A stretch of 64,000 nt of DNA from Gluconacetobacter sacchari (GTDB lineage Bacteria > Pseudomonadota > Alphaproteobacteria > Acetobacterales > Acetobacteraceae), in contig NZ_JABEQJ010000017.1 in NCBI RefSeq assembly GCF_014174255.1, positions 41,467-105,466 of the forward strand. Reading direction: 5' to 3'. Position numbers and translations under genes: made by a program. The notes below the pieces were generated by a model that saw nothing but the letters and a program-made list of their open reading frames with translations, was not told the DNA's origin and did not search any database. Position 1 is the stretch's first letter, and each line of letters starts with the position of its first letter. Below, piece by piece: positions 25,264-34,220 of this stretch.

Positions 25264-26214
25264 ATGAGTTTGAAGATTCTTATTGTCGGAGCGGGCGCGG
25301 TCGGCGGCTATTTCGGCGCCCGCCTCGCCGCCTCCGGTCAAGGCGTCTCGTTTCTGGTGCGGCCGGCTCGCGCGAAGAAGCTCAAAGCGTTGGGACTGGA
25401 AGTGGAAAGCCCTTTGGGCAACCTCGAGCTTGCTCCGGATCTCGTGACAGCGGATCGATTGACGGAAAGCTACGACCTGATCTTCCTCAGCGTGAAGGGG
25501 TACGGGCTCGACGCGGCCACTGAGGACTTCGCGCCGGCGGTCGGGCCTGACACACTGATCCTGCCGGTGCTTAACGGCATGCGGCATATGGATCGGCTCG
25601 AAGCTCTGTTCGGGCGGCACCGTGTTTTGGGAGGTGCATGCCGCATCGTGGTCCAGCTCAAGGGCAATGTGATCCAGCAGCAGACGCCGCTACAGACCCT
25701 GATCGTCGGACAGTTGGACGGCCAAGTTTCATCACGGCTGCAACCCGCAGTCGATGCGATGCGCTCCGCTGGTTTTGAGACCACCGTCTTTACCCACATC
25801 GTGCAAGACCTTTGGGAGAAGTGGGTGCAGCTTGCTGCCGTCGGCGCCGCAACGTGCCTGCTCGGTGGCCCGGTCGGCGCCATCGCCGAGGCTCCCGGAG
25901 GCGTCGAAACGGCTCATGCGATCCTAAAGGAGGCCGCCGATATCGCGGGCGCTGCAGGTTTCCCGCCGTCGAAGGCGCTTTTCGAGAGCACGGCGGCGCT
26001 CCTCGCTCAGCGAGGGTCGGCGATGACCTCGTCAATGTATCGCGACCTCATCGATGGCGCTGACGTCGAGGTCGAGGCGATCTTGCAAGACCTTGTCGAC
26101 CGTGGGCATCGGCATGGCCTGGCCGCGCCGTTGCTTCAGGCGGCCGCGACACGCCTCTTCGTCTACCGTGGCCTCACGTTGAAGTCGACCGAACGCGCGC
26201 AGCCAAGCCCATAA
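25264..26214 (+). CDS. Ketopantoate reductase family protein (PanE/ApbA-like)
   Basis: A 316-residue NADPH-dependent reductase with the N-terminal Rossmann motif ILIVGAGAVGGYFGARLAAS, YDLIFLSVKGYGLDAA and NGMRHMDRLEALFG. The C-terminal catalytic region includes DLWEKWVQLAAVGAATCLLG (Lys of the family) and SSMYRDLIDGADVEVEAIL. Known members reduce 2-dehydropantoate to pantoate. Many plasmid homologues act on other 2-keto acids. It is 28 bases after the hydrolase and probably in the same TetR-controlled unit, so a catabolic or detoxifying role is as likely as pantothenate synthesis. Confidence 0.87.
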   Translation: MSLKILIVGAGAVGGYFGARLAASGQGVSFLVRPARAKKLKALGLEVESPLGNLELAPDLVTADRLTESYDLIFLSVKGYGLDAATEDFAPAVGPDTLILPVLNGMRHMDRLEALFGRHRVLGGACRIVVQLKGNVIQQQTPLQTLIVGQLDGQVSSRLQPAVDAMRSAGFETTVFTHIVQDLWEKWVQLAAVGAATCLLGGPVGAIAEAPGGVETAHAILKEAADIAGAAGFPPSKALFESTAALLAQRGSAMTSSMYRDLIDGADVEVEAILQDLVDRGHRHGLAAPLLQAAATRLFVYRGLTLKSTERAQPSP

Positions 26215-26400
26215 TTGTCCGAGGCGAAAGCCGACGTTACAATTACGGACACGGGATGGAGATTGGCCCTATGTTGCGAAGCCAGATCACCATTATGGAC
26301 AGCGGCCCTCAGGCTTGAGACGGATCGACACCTGCGCCCGCTGACCTGTCACTGACTACCGTCGACAACCATTGCGGCGCGATATCGTTCCAATATAACA

Positions 26401-26427
26401 GGCGGCTTCCGGAGACCGAAAGCCGCC
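26401..26427 (-). terminator. Terminator-like hairpin after parB
   Basis: Stem GGCGGCTT/AAGCCGCC with inner CGG/CCG pairing. It lies 23 bases past the parB stop and is followed on the minus strand by a weak T-containing stretch. Confidence 0.62.
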
Positions 26428-26449
26428 AATACAAGTCAACAGACAGACA

Positions 26450-28507
26450 TCATTTGGCCGCAACCGCGTCCGGGCTGTCGGAGATGTCAGCCACTCCTGC
26501 TTCTCCTGCACTCCGTCCCTCCACGTTCCGCGTGCGCAGTGCCTCTGGCAGCCAGCCGGAGCCGTCGAGCAACTGCTCGGCTGCCTGTGCCATGTCGCCC
26601 TTCTTCATATGGGCGATGCGGTCGGCGGCCTCGTTACCCCGCGCCTCGCGCACGGCTTCGAGGATGCGCGCCTTGGTGACGCGGCCGAGATAGTTCTCCG
26701 CCGTCGGCTGCCAGCCCGCTTCGGCCAGGTCGAGCGTGAGCGCAGTGGCGAGACGGTCGGCGCGGGCCAGCCTCTCCCTGATGCTACGCGCCAGAGACGG
26801 ACCATGGGACGATTCATGCAGCGCGTTGATCCCGAAAGACAGGCAATGCGCCAGCAGCGCGATGCGACTGGCATCGTCCAGTCCGTCAAGCCACTGCCAG
26901 AGTGCGTCCTCGTCCTCCGGCAGATCGTGCTGCCAGCCCTCGTTGCGCTGGCGCAGCGCGTGGGCCGGCAGGCTGCCGGGCATGTCGGGGGAATGGACCC
27001 GCAGCGGGATTTCCCGGACATAGGCTTCCAGGCAATCCACACCCGAGACCTGCCAGTAGAGGTCGCGCACCAGCGTGTGCAGTAGTTCCGTCAGCGCGAT
27101 ATGCGGATTGGCGGCAAACGCATCGCGCAGGGCCAACGTGCGCCAGGCCGTCAGTTCCGTCAGCAGGCGATCAGAAAGCGGTTTCAGTCCGTCTTCCTCC
27201 TCGGGCTCGGTGTCGGGTGCGCCTTCCCTCCCTTCCCCGTCGCCGTCGTCACCCGCGCTGTGATAGACGACCGCGTCATCATCACCCTCGGGTGCATCGC
27301 GGCGGTCCTCGGGTTCCGCCAGCACGTCTTCCGGCCGGACGAAGCCCCGTTCGACCAGCAGCGTGCCATCAGTATCCAGGCTGACGAAGGCCCCTGCCCG
27401 CGCCATGTCTGCCGGATCGAAGGATACCGGGCGTTCCTCCAGCGCCTCGATGGCCTGCTCGATTTCACCGAGGCGCGCATCGACTTCCTCCGGGAACTCA
27501 TCGGCTTGCGCGTATTCCGCCTCGATGGTTTCCTGCTCGCTGTGCAGCACAGTCAGACGGTCGGCTTCTTCGTCCGAAAGCGCAACAGGCGTGCCCTCGA
27601 TCTCGACGAAGTCCCGCGTGTGCCCCCACGGGAAAGACAGCGCCGTTTCGACCCATTTCCAGCCCTCGGCACGGATATCCTCTGCGGCTGACGCCAGTTT
27701 TTCCATAACAAGCCGGTCGAGCAAGGTCGGATCCTGCAGCCAGCCGCCGTCATCGGCCTCGAACAGGTCACGCATGACGGGACCGCCGGCAGCAAGATAG
27801 GCGTCCAGCCCGACGAAGCGCACGCGACGATCCGATGCGCGCACGGTTTTTTCCGTCAGTATGCGGCGGATCAGATAGGGCTCGCGGTTATGGCTCTGGG
27901 CAATAATCTCCCAGACCTGTTCCTGACGGGCATGGTCATCACTGATGGAAAACGCCATCAACTGGTCGAGCTTCATGCCATCCTGCTCGTAAACATCGAG
28001 CAGTTTGTCCGACACGGTCATCAACCGCAGCCGCTGCTTCACCACGGCCGGCACGACGAAGAACGCGGCAGCGATTTCTTCCTCGGACATGCCCTTCTCC
28101 AACATGTCACGAAAGGCACGAAACTGGTCCAGCGGATGCAGGGCCATGCGCTGCACATTCTCGGCCAGGGAATCATCCTCGGCGAGAATGGCCGATCCGG
28201 CCTCACGCACGACGCAGGGCACCGGGGCTGTCTTCAGCAGTTTTTTCTGCTTCACCAGCAGTTCGAGGGCGCGGAAGCGGCGGCCGCCGGCCGGCACTTC
28301 GTATGACCCGGTTTCTGCCCCCTCGCCGTTCAGGACGGGACGGACGTTCAGGCTCTGGAGCAGCCCGCGACGTTCGATGTCGCGGGCCAGTTCCTCGATC
28401 GACAGGCCGGCCTTCACACGCCGCACGTTGGACTGCGACAGCACCAGCTTGTTGAAGGGAATATCACGGGACGCATTGAGGGCGATTTTCTGGATGGCGC
28501 TCGCCAT
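26450..28507 (-). CDS. parB: ParB/RepB/Spo0J-family partition protein
   Basis: A 685-residue ParB-like protein, longer than chromosomal ParB but usual for mobile-element versions. The ParB/sulfiredoxin-like domain includes NVRRVKAGLSIEELARDIER, VPAGGRRFRALELLVKQKK and LAENVQRMALHPLDQFRAFR. The helix-turn-helix is GMSEEEIAAAFFVVPAVVKQ. An acidic linker (residues about 400-450) and a helical C-terminal domain follow. It is separated from parA by 25 kb but is probably its partner. A CGACTAT palindrome overlaps its likely promoter at 28705-28721. Confidence 0.92.
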   Translation of the reverse strand: MASAIQKIALNASRDIPFNKLVLSQSNVRRVKAGLSIEELARDIERRGLLQSLNVRPVLNGEGAETGSYEVPAGGRRFRALELLVKQKKLLKTAPVPCVVREAGSAILAEDDSLAENVQRMALHPLDQFRAFRDMLEKGMSEEEIAAAFFVVPAVVKQRLRLMTVSDKLLDVYEQDGMKLDQLMAFSISDDHARQEQVWEIIAQSHNREPYLIRRILTEKTVRASDRRVRFVGLDAYLAAGGPVMRDLFEADDGGWLQDPTLLDRLVMEKLASAAEDIRAEGWKWVETALSFPWGHTRDFVEIEGTPVALSDEEADRLTVLHSEQETIEAEYAQADEFPEEVDARLGEIEQAIEALEERPVSFDPADMARAGAFVSLDTDGTLLVERGFVRPEDVLAEPEDRRDAPEGDDDAVVYHSAGDDGDGEGREGAPDTEPEEEDGLKPLSDRLLTELTAWRTLALRDAFAANPHIALTELLHTLVRDLYWQVSGVDCLEAYVREIPLRVHSPDMPGSLPAHALRQRNEGWQHDLPEDEDALWQWLDGLDDASRIALLAHCLSFGINALHESSHGPSLARSIRERLARADRLATALTLDLAEAGWQPTAENYLGRVTKARILEAVREARGNEAADRIAHMKKGDMAQAAEQLLDGSGWLPEALRTRNVEGRSAGEAGVADISDSPDAVAAK

Positions 28508-28704
28508 GGCGGGACACTCCGTGACGGACGGGCGGAAGCCTCTCTCCCACCCCTGAATCCGTCACGAAAACCCCACTTCCCTCTTCCTCTCTCCCGGGGC
28601 CTCACCAGACGCCGGATCGCATCCACGGAACCGCGTAAAGACGGCTTTACGGAACGCAGGTCCGTACCAGCCAACCCGCGAGTCGATACGCACCGCGATA
28701 AATT

Positions 28705-28777
28705 GCGACTATTATAGTCGCGACATCACCAATTTGTGATAGTGCCGACAGCGATAGCCGCGCGTGTTCGCGACTAT
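28705..28777. promoter_or_regulatory. Operator region between parB and integrase: palindrome CGACTAT-N-ATAGTCG, copy 2, plus a half-site
   Basis: The palindrome GCGACTAT-T-ATAGTCGC covers 28705-28721 and contains TATAAT on the minus strand, so it overlaps a probable parB minus-10 box. A further half-site GCGACTAT is at 28770-28777, towards the plus-strand genes. ATCAC-N6-GTGAT at 28724-28739 is another short inverted repeat. The layout suggests control in both directions. Confidence 0.68.
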
Positions 28778-28901
28778 CCCAAAGCCCTCTTCCTGCGATC
28801 CATCTCTTTGTTTCCACATATTTTTCTGTTCACTCACGTCCCGTCCGACATCCACAGTGCCGTCAGAGCCAGGCACAGGTCCAAGCAGAAAGGACGGGAA
28901 G

Positions 28902-29096
28902 ATGGCACGCCAACGCGATACGATAGCGGACAGGGTGCGGCTCGTTCTCGACGCCCCGGACGCCAACGTGACACCACTACGCAGTGGAGCCGATCCACGG
29001 CTGGTCAGTCTGGTCCGGCTTCTGGCCCGCCAGGCCGCACGGGATTTCGTCAACGCTGAAGTGGAGGCCGCGAGGCGACGCGATCTCCAGGATTAG
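28902..29096 (+). CDS. Small protein preceding the integrase
   Basis: A 64-residue basic helical protein, MARQRDTIADRVRLVLDAPD then ANVTPLRSGADPRLVSLVRL and a charged tail. AAGGACGG lies upstream of the ATG. It is 12 bases before the serine recombinase gene and surely co-transcribed. By position it could be a recombination directionality factor or an accessory protein, but I recognise no such family signature. Confidence 0.72.
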   Translation: MARQRDTIADRVRLVLDAPDANVTPLRSGADPRLVSLVRLLARQAARDFVNAEVEAARRRDLQD

Positions 29097-29108
29097 GGAG
29101 ATGGGATT

Positions 29109-30869
29109 GTGAAAGTCGCGCTCTACGCCCGCTATTCGTCCGAAAACCAGCGTGATGCCTCGATCGAGGATCAATTGCGCCTCTGCCGGCTTCATGCAGA
29201 GAAACAGGGCTGGACGATCGTCGACAGCTACACCGACCGGGCCATCTCGGGTGCTTCCCTGCTCCGCCCCGGTATTCAGGAACTGATCCAGGACGCCACA
29301 CGCGGCCGCTTCACGATCGTGCTGGCTGAAGCCATGGACCGGCTGTCACGCGACCAGGAAGACATCGCCGGGCTGTTCAAGCGGATGACCTTCTCCGGCG
29401 TGCGGATCATCACCCTCTCCGAGGGCGACGTCACGCACCTGCATATCGGCCTCAAGGGCACGATGAACGCCCTGTTCCTCAAGGATCTCGCCGAGAAGGT
29501 CCGGCGAGGGCTGCGCGGACGCGTCGAGGACGGCAAGTCCGGCGGTGGCAATTCCTATGGCTATGACGTGGTGCGCCAGTTTGACGCGAAGGGTGAGCGC
29601 ATTCGCGGCGACCGGACCATCAACGAAGAAGAAGCCCGCACGGTCAGGCGGATCTTCACCGATTACACGCGCGGCAAGTCCTCGCGCACGATCGCGATGG
29701 AACTGAACCGGGATGGCGTTCCAGGTCCGCAGGGACGCGAATGGGGACCATCCACCATTCACGGCAATCGGGAACGCGGCACCGGCATCCTCAACAACGA
29801 AATGTATGTCGGGCGCCTGGTCTGGAACCGTCTACGCTATCTGAAAGACCCCGATACCGGCAAGCGCGTCTCACGCCTCAATCCTGAATCCGAATGGGTG
29901 ATTCAGGAGGTGCCGGAACTGCGGATCGTCGAGCAGGATCTGTGGGATGCCGTGAAGGCGCGCCAGGCCGAAACGACCTTCAGCCACCCGGAACGGGGAA
30001 ACGAAGCCCTCAGTGAGCGGCGACGTCCCCGCCATCTCTTTGCCGGGCTGATCCGCTGCGGTTGCTGTGACGGTGGCTACAGCATGATCTCGAAGGATCT
30101 GCTCGGCTGTTCGACGGCACGCAACAAGGGCACCTGCGACAACCGACTGAACATTCGTCGCGACGCCCTCGAAGCATCAGTTCTAAGCGGACTGCGTACG
30201 CATCTGATGGAACCGGACCTGTTCAAGGAATTCTGCAACGAGTTCACCCGCGAGGTGAACCGGCTGCGCATGGAACTGGGCGCGGATCTCGCAGCGATGC
30301 GAAATGAAATTCCTCGCATCGACAGAGAGCTGGATAAACTGCTGAATCTTATCCTTGCCTCAGATGACATTGAGGCCTCCAAGCGGGTCATGAAGAAAAT
30401 GACGGCGCTCGAAGCCCGCAAGGAGGAGTTGGAACAGAAGGTCGCCACCACGGAAGAACCGCCTCCCCTTCTCCATCCGAACATGGCGGAGATCTACCAG
30501 CAACGGATCGCGTCTCTCTATGAGAGCCTTCAGGCCGAAGAGACAAAGACCGAGGCAGCCGAACGACTGCGCACACTCGTCTCAGAGATCACGCTTCAGC
30601 CGGCCGACGGCGAACTGGCGATCGTCCTGCGCGGTGACCTGGCGGCGATCCTGCAGTTCGCGGCGCACAAGAAAAACGCCACGGTCCATCCGGACAGTGG
30701 CGTTCTTGATGCGTTCGTATCGCAAGTATCGTTGGTTGCGGGGAACCGCACACTACGATCCCGGCGAAATGTGGCGAATAGTCATTCGCAAGCGTCGTTG
30801 GTTGCGGGGGCCTGCAACCAAAGAAAACTGCTGCTTGTCAGCGGGTTCGTTGAACGTCTGGCAGCATAG
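29109..30869 (+). CDS. Large serine recombinase (element integrase)
   Basis: A 586-residue recombinase. The resolvase catalytic domain opens KVALYARYSSENQRDASIED, with the nucleophile Ser at residue 10 or 11, and has DRLSRDQED and NALFLKDLAEKVRRGLRGRV. The recombinase domain includes GNSYGYDVVRQF and NNEMYVGRLVWNRLRYLKDP. The zinc ribbon is CGCCDGGYSM with CSTARNKGTCDN. A coiled coil follows. GTG start with GGAGATGG upstream. The C-terminus contains the motif SLVAG twice (SQVSLVAG and SQASLVAG), encoded by tandem DNA repeats that may be attachment-site sequence. It is the likely integrase of the first module. Confidence 0.93.
   Translation: MKVALYARYSSENQRDASIEDQLRLCRLHAEKQGWTIVDSYTDRAISGASLLRPGIQELIQDATRGRFTIVLAEAMDRLSRDQEDIAGLFKRMTFSGVRIITLSEGDVTHLHIGLKGTMNALFLKDLAEKVRRGLRGRVEDGKSGGGNSYGYDVVRQFDAKGERIRGDRTINEEEARTVRRIFTDYTRGKSSRTIAMELNRDGVPGPQGREWGPSTIHGNRERGTGILNNEMYVGRLVWNRLRYLKDPDTGKRVSRLNPESEWVIQEVPELRIVEQDLWDAVKARQAETTFSHPERGNEALSERRRPRHLFAGLIRCGCCDGGYSMISKDLLGCSTARNKGTCDNRLNIRRDALEASVLSGLRTHLMEPDLFKEFCNEFTREVNRLRMELGADLAAMRNEIPRIDRELDKLLNLILASDDIEASKRVMKKMTALEARKEELEQKVATTEEPPPLLHPNMAEIYQQRIASLYESLQAEETKTEAAERLRTLVSEITLQPADGELAIVLRGDLAAILQFAAHKKNATVHPDSGVLDAFVSQVSLVAGNRTLRSRRNVANSHSQASLVAGACNQRKLLLVSGFVERLAA
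30720..30809 (+). repeat. Tandem 24-bp repeats in the 3' end of the integrase gene (att-like)
   Basis: The 24-base sequence at 30720-30743 recurs at 30786-30809 with two mismatches, including the shared core TCGTTGGTTGCGGGG, offset by exactly 66 bases. The second copy runs into an 8-bp inverted repeat TTGGTTGC/GCAACCAA. On the minus strand the core reads CCCCGCAACCAACGA, resembling a tRNA 3' end, so an attachment site is plausible. Confidence 0.6.
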
Positions 30870-31055
30870 CTAAATGACTGAGAAAGAGGAAGCTTTTTCC
30901 CATGTCCCCATATATCCCTTCAAAAGACCCACTCCGATAAACCTGACTGACTGTCAGAACTCCTTCCCTGCGACCAACGAAACAGCCGAATGCCTGCATG
31001 GATCGACCGGCCCATAATCGAGGCAACGCGTTGCGGCCCATGGTGACAGCGGCCC

Positions 31056-31117
31056 TTATTTAAGAGCGCTTACCTTATCTCACCCCCTATTTAAAGCAAA
31101 TGGCTGTTGCTTAAATA
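31056..31117. promoter_or_regulatory. Inverted repeats with TTTAAG half-sites upstream of fic
   Basis: TTATTTAAG at 31056-31064, TATTTAAAGCAA at 31088-31099 and TTGCTTAAATA at 31107-31117. The last two form an inverted repeat around a 7-base loop, 25 bases before the fic start. It is an operator candidate, perhaps for the C-terminal winged helix of the Fic protein itself. Confidence 0.5.
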
Positions 31118-31141
31118 ACGGAGCGACGCCATAGTGGGCTC

Positions 31142-32323
31142 ATGTCCGAACCCGCGAGCAACCCTCGGCTAGGCCGCTTTATCGAAACGCCGGTTGCAGG
31201 CGAGATAGTGCGCGCCTTCGTGCCGCCACCCCTTCCCCCAGAGCCCTCAATCGACGTGCTGACTCTGCTGGAACGGCTGAGCCTGGCGGAGCGCGCATTG
31301 GGGCGTCTGGATGGCATCATCATGCTCCTACCGCGCCAGGAGCTGTTCCTCTATATGTATGTGCGCAAGGAAGCCGTTCTTTCATCCCAGATCGAGGGAA
31401 CGCAATCGACCCTGACGGACCTGCTCCGCTTCGAAACCGAGGCGCAGGCCGGTCAGCCGATCGACGACATCCGTGAAGTCTCCAATTACGTCGACGCCTT
31501 GATGTATGGACTGAAGCGGCTGGAAGACCTGCCGCTGTCCCTACGCCTGATCCGTGAGATGCACGCGCGATTGCTCCAAAGCGGGCGCGGCGGCACGAAA
31601 AATCCCGGCGAATTCCGGCGCATGCAGAACTGGATCGGCGGCACACGTCCCGGCAACGCCTTGTTCGTGCCACCGCCCCCGACCGAGATGGATGGCTGTC
31701 TCGATGCGCTGGAGCGTTTCATGCATGAGGACGGCTCGCGTCTGCCTGCACTCATCAAGGCCGGTCTGCTGCATGTTCAATTCGAGACCATCCACCCGTT
31801 CCTCGACGGCAACGGCAGGATCGGCCGCTTGCTGGTCACGCTGTATCTCTGCGTCAACGGCGTGCTGCGGAAGCCGCTGCTCTATCTGAGCCTCTACCTC
31901 AAAACCCATCGCGCCGATTATTACCGCCTGCTTCAGGAGGTGCGCGAGCATGGCGCGTGGGAAGCTTGGCTCGACTTCTTTCTCACGGGCGTCGCGGATA
32001 CCGCCAATCAGGCGTTCGATGCCGCCACCCGGATCGTCGAACTGTTCAAGCAAGACCGTGAGCGCATTACGGTGGAGAGCGACCGGGCCGGCTCGGCGTT
32101 GCGCATCCACGATCTGTTTCAGCAAAACCCGTATCTGACGGCCAACCAGCTCGTTCACCAGACGGGCCTGTCGGCTCCCACGGTCAATGCGGCGCTCGCC
32201 GATCTGGAGCAGTTCGGCATCGTCGAAGAAATCACGGGCCGCAAACGGGGGCGCGTGTTCAGTTACCGGCGTTATCTCGCCATCCTGAGCGAGGGCACCG
32301 ACCCACTCCCCACTGCCGTGTGA
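31142..32323 (+). CDS. Fic-domain adenylyltransferase with C-terminal winged helix
   Basis: A 393-residue Fic protein. The catalytic motif HPFLDGNGRIGR lies at about residues 218-229 and matches HPFx(D/E)GNGRxxR. The N-terminal inhibitory motif SSQIEGTQS, near residues 81-89, carries the (S/T)xxxE(G/N) signature that blocks ATP binding. The C-terminus has a winged helix: NPYLTANQLVHQTGLSAPTV and EEITGRKRGRVFSYRRYLAI. Fic enzymes usually attach AMP to target hydroxyls. Since the inhibitor is in cis, this is the self-restrained class and not a two-gene toxin-antitoxin. It stands alone. Confidence 0.92.
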   Translation: MSEPASNPRLGRFIETPVAGEIVRAFVPPPLPPEPSIDVLTLLERLSLAERALGRLDGIIMLLPRQELFLYMYVRKEAVLSSQIEGTQSTLTDLLRFETEAQAGQPIDDIREVSNYVDALMYGLKRLEDLPLSLRLIREMHARLLQSGRGGTKNPGEFRRMQNWIGGTRPGNALFVPPPPTEMDGCLDALERFMHEDGSRLPALIKAGLLHVQFETIHPFLDGNGRIGRLLVTLYLCVNGVLRKPLLYLSLYLKTHRADYYRLLQEVREHGAWEAWLDFFLTGVADTANQAFDAATRIVELFKQDRERITVESDRAGSALRIHDLFQQNPYLTANQLVHQTGLSAPTVNAALADLEQFGIVEEITGRKRGRVFSYRRYLAILSEGTDPLPTAV

Positions 32324-32544
32324 CGGAAGAAAGCCTGTGCAGACCGTTGCTCTGAGCGTTTGACCGGCCCCTTCAGGCTATGCGCCGAAATGCCAGCGCC
32401 ACGTAACATTGCGCCGTTCAAAGACAGCTATGCGGGGATTGCTGACGGTCTGGTTTCGGGCGGGCAAATGGCTATAGCTGCCATGGCAAGCGACGCCCGC
32501 TTTTCCGAAAAGGATTGCGAAGCGGGAAAGCTTCTGCAGACCCA

Positions 32545-33096
32545 TTAACGGGCTGTCGGCTGCATAAGCTCTATCGTGATATGATCGGGGCCTGAAACGT
32601 AGGCCACCAAAGTTCCCTTCCGTGGACCACCAGGGATCGACAGCGCACTACCCTTGGCCTTCCATCCTGCTGCCTCGACGCGGGCAATTGCTGCATGAAT
32701 ATCCTTCACAGTCAGAGCCAAGTGGGCTGCTCCGATCGATCCCGCGCTGTTGGGTACCGCTCCGTTCTGGCGCCCTTTTGAATATTGCAACAGTTCGACC
32801 ACGTAGCCGTCTGGTGCCTTGACGATCGCCGTTCTCGCACTCGGGTCATCGACGCCCGTCACCTGATGCAGGAAGTCACCCCCCATTTCCGATTGCCGCT
32901 CAAGTGTGAAACCGAGCGCCCCCGTCCAGAACCGAATGGCTTCGTCCAAAGACGATACAGCGAAACCTGTGTGGTCCACGGCAACTACGTTTACGGCGTC
33001 CGTCATTACTGTACTCTCACTGGGCCGCGTTTGCGGTGTTAGGGCCTGCGCGCCCGCTGCAACCGAACCTAGCAGCATGGCGAACATGATCGTCAT
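32545..33096 (-). CDS. VOC/glyoxalase-fold protein, possibly exported
   Basis: A 183-residue protein with one vicinal-oxygen-chelate domain made of two beta-alpha-beta-beta-beta units: VDHTGFAVSSLDEAIRFWTG, YVVELLQYSKG, GAAHLALTVKDIHAAIARVE and ITIELMQP. All four metal ligand positions (His, Glu, His, Glu) are present, so it may be a metal-dependent lyase, dioxygenase or resistance protein. The first 30 residues, MTIMFAMLLGSVAAGAQALT, look like a signal peptide. A cytoplasmic start at MTDAVNVVAV is the alternative. It stands alone, next to the IS element. Confidence 0.82.
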   Translation of the reverse strand: MTIMFAMLLGSVAAGAQALTPQTRPSESTVMTDAVNVVAVDHTGFAVSSLDEAIRFWTGALGFTLERQSEMGGDFLHQVTGVDDPSARTAIVKAPDGYVVELLQYSKGRQNGAVPNSAGSIGAAHLALTVKDIHAAIARVEAAGWKAKGSALSIPGGPRKGTLVAYVSGPDHITIELMQPTAR

Positions 33097-33346
33097 CGTG
33101 GCGCTTTAACCCTAAGGCCTCTTCCTGAAAAGGAACGTCTAACGGAACGCGGGCCGGCTCGCCGTCGCGTCGATACTTCAAACGGTTCGTGTTTCCTGAA
33201 ACCTGCCCCGATTTCGTTTCCCGAAATGCGCTGCTCGACATGGAATAATGGGGCAGATGCGGCCGACTCAAAGACGGGTTCCGGGACGACACGCCTTCGG
33301 CCTTAACGGCCAAGATGGGCGATAGCCGTCTTGCCGAGGCTATTTG

Positions 33347-34206
33347 TAGAGGGTGTTATGTACTTTCTGGTAGCGATGTTCCAATAGAGCGGGATGCCCG
33401 GACGCAAACCGTATCCCTCTGATGTTTCTGACGACGAATGGTCTCTGGTGGTGCCGTATCTGACGCTTGTGCGGGAGGATGCGGGCCAGCGGCAACATGC
33501 GCTGCGCGAGCTGTTCAACGGCCTACGCTATGTCGTGCGTTACGGGATCGCCTGGCGGGCGATGCCCAACGATCTGCCGCCCTGGGCTGCGGTCTATCAG
33601 CAGGCTCAGCGCTGGATGGCGGCAGGATGTTTCGAAACCCTCGCCCAGGATCTGCGGGCCGTGCTGCGCCTTGCCGCCGGACGTCCGGCGGAGCCCACGG
33701 CTGCCATCATCGACAGCCGGACGCTACGCTCGACGCCGGAAAGCGGGACGCGTGCGGGCTACGACGGCGCCAAGCGCAAGCGGGGTTCCAAGCTGCACAT
33801 GGCCGTCGATACGCTCGGGTATCTGCTGGCGCTCCATGTCACACCGGCCAATGTCGACGACCGTGCCGAGGTCGGGCGTCTATCCGCCGCCATACAGGAC
33901 GCAACGGGCGAAAGCGTCGAACTCGCTTACGTCGATCAAGGCTATACGGGTGCTCGCCCCGCAGAAGCAGCCAAGCAGGAGGGGATTGCGCTCGACGTGG
34001 TAAAGCTGCCGGAAGCCAAGCGCGGCTTTGTCCTGCTGCCGCGCCGATGGGTGGTGGAACGCTCCTTCGCCTGGGCCACCCGCTGCCGCAGGCTGGTCAA
34101 GGACTACGAGCGCTACGCCTCAACACTCGAAGGCCTGCACGTCATCGCCTTCGCCTGCCTCATGCTCCGTCAGGCCGCCAACCTCGCAGGTTCATAACAG
34201 CCTCTA
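33347..34206 (+). mobile_element. IS5-family insertion sequence (IS427-like) with TA target duplication
   Basis: Terminal repeats GAGGGTGTTATG at 33349-33360 and CATAACAGCCTC at 34193-34204 match at 11 of 12 positions. The flanking TA at 33347-33348 and 34205-34206 is the target duplication, as in the IS427 group. The element is 856 bases with one transposase gene. It lies between the VOC gene and the AraC gene and disrupts no recognisable gene. Confidence 0.85.
33394..34197 (+). CDS. IS5-family transposase (DDE)
   Basis: A 267-residue DDE transposase. The N-terminal domain is DVSDDEWSLVVPYLTLVRED and YGIAWRAMPNDLPPWAAVYQ. The catalytic acids lie in AAIIDSRTLRS, AYVDQGYTGARP and VVERSFAWATRCRRLVKDYE. 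The reading frame is intact in one piece, whereas many IS427-group members need a frameshift. Because both ends and the target duplication are intact, the element looks recent and probably active. Confidence 0.92.
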   Translation: MPGRKPYPSDVSDDEWSLVVPYLTLVREDAGQRQHALRELFNGLRYVVRYGIAWRAMPNDLPPWAAVYQQAQRWMAAGCFETLAQDLRAVLRLAAGRPAEPTAAIIDSRTLRSTPESGTRAGYDGAKRKRGSKLHMAVDTLGYLLALHVTPANVDDRAEVGRLSAAIQDATGESVELAYVDQGYTGARPAEAAKQEGIALDVVKLPEAKRGFVLLPRRWVVERSFAWATRCRRLVKDYERYASTLEGLHVIAFACLMLRQAANLAGS

Positions 34207-34220
34207 GGCAGCCAAAACTC

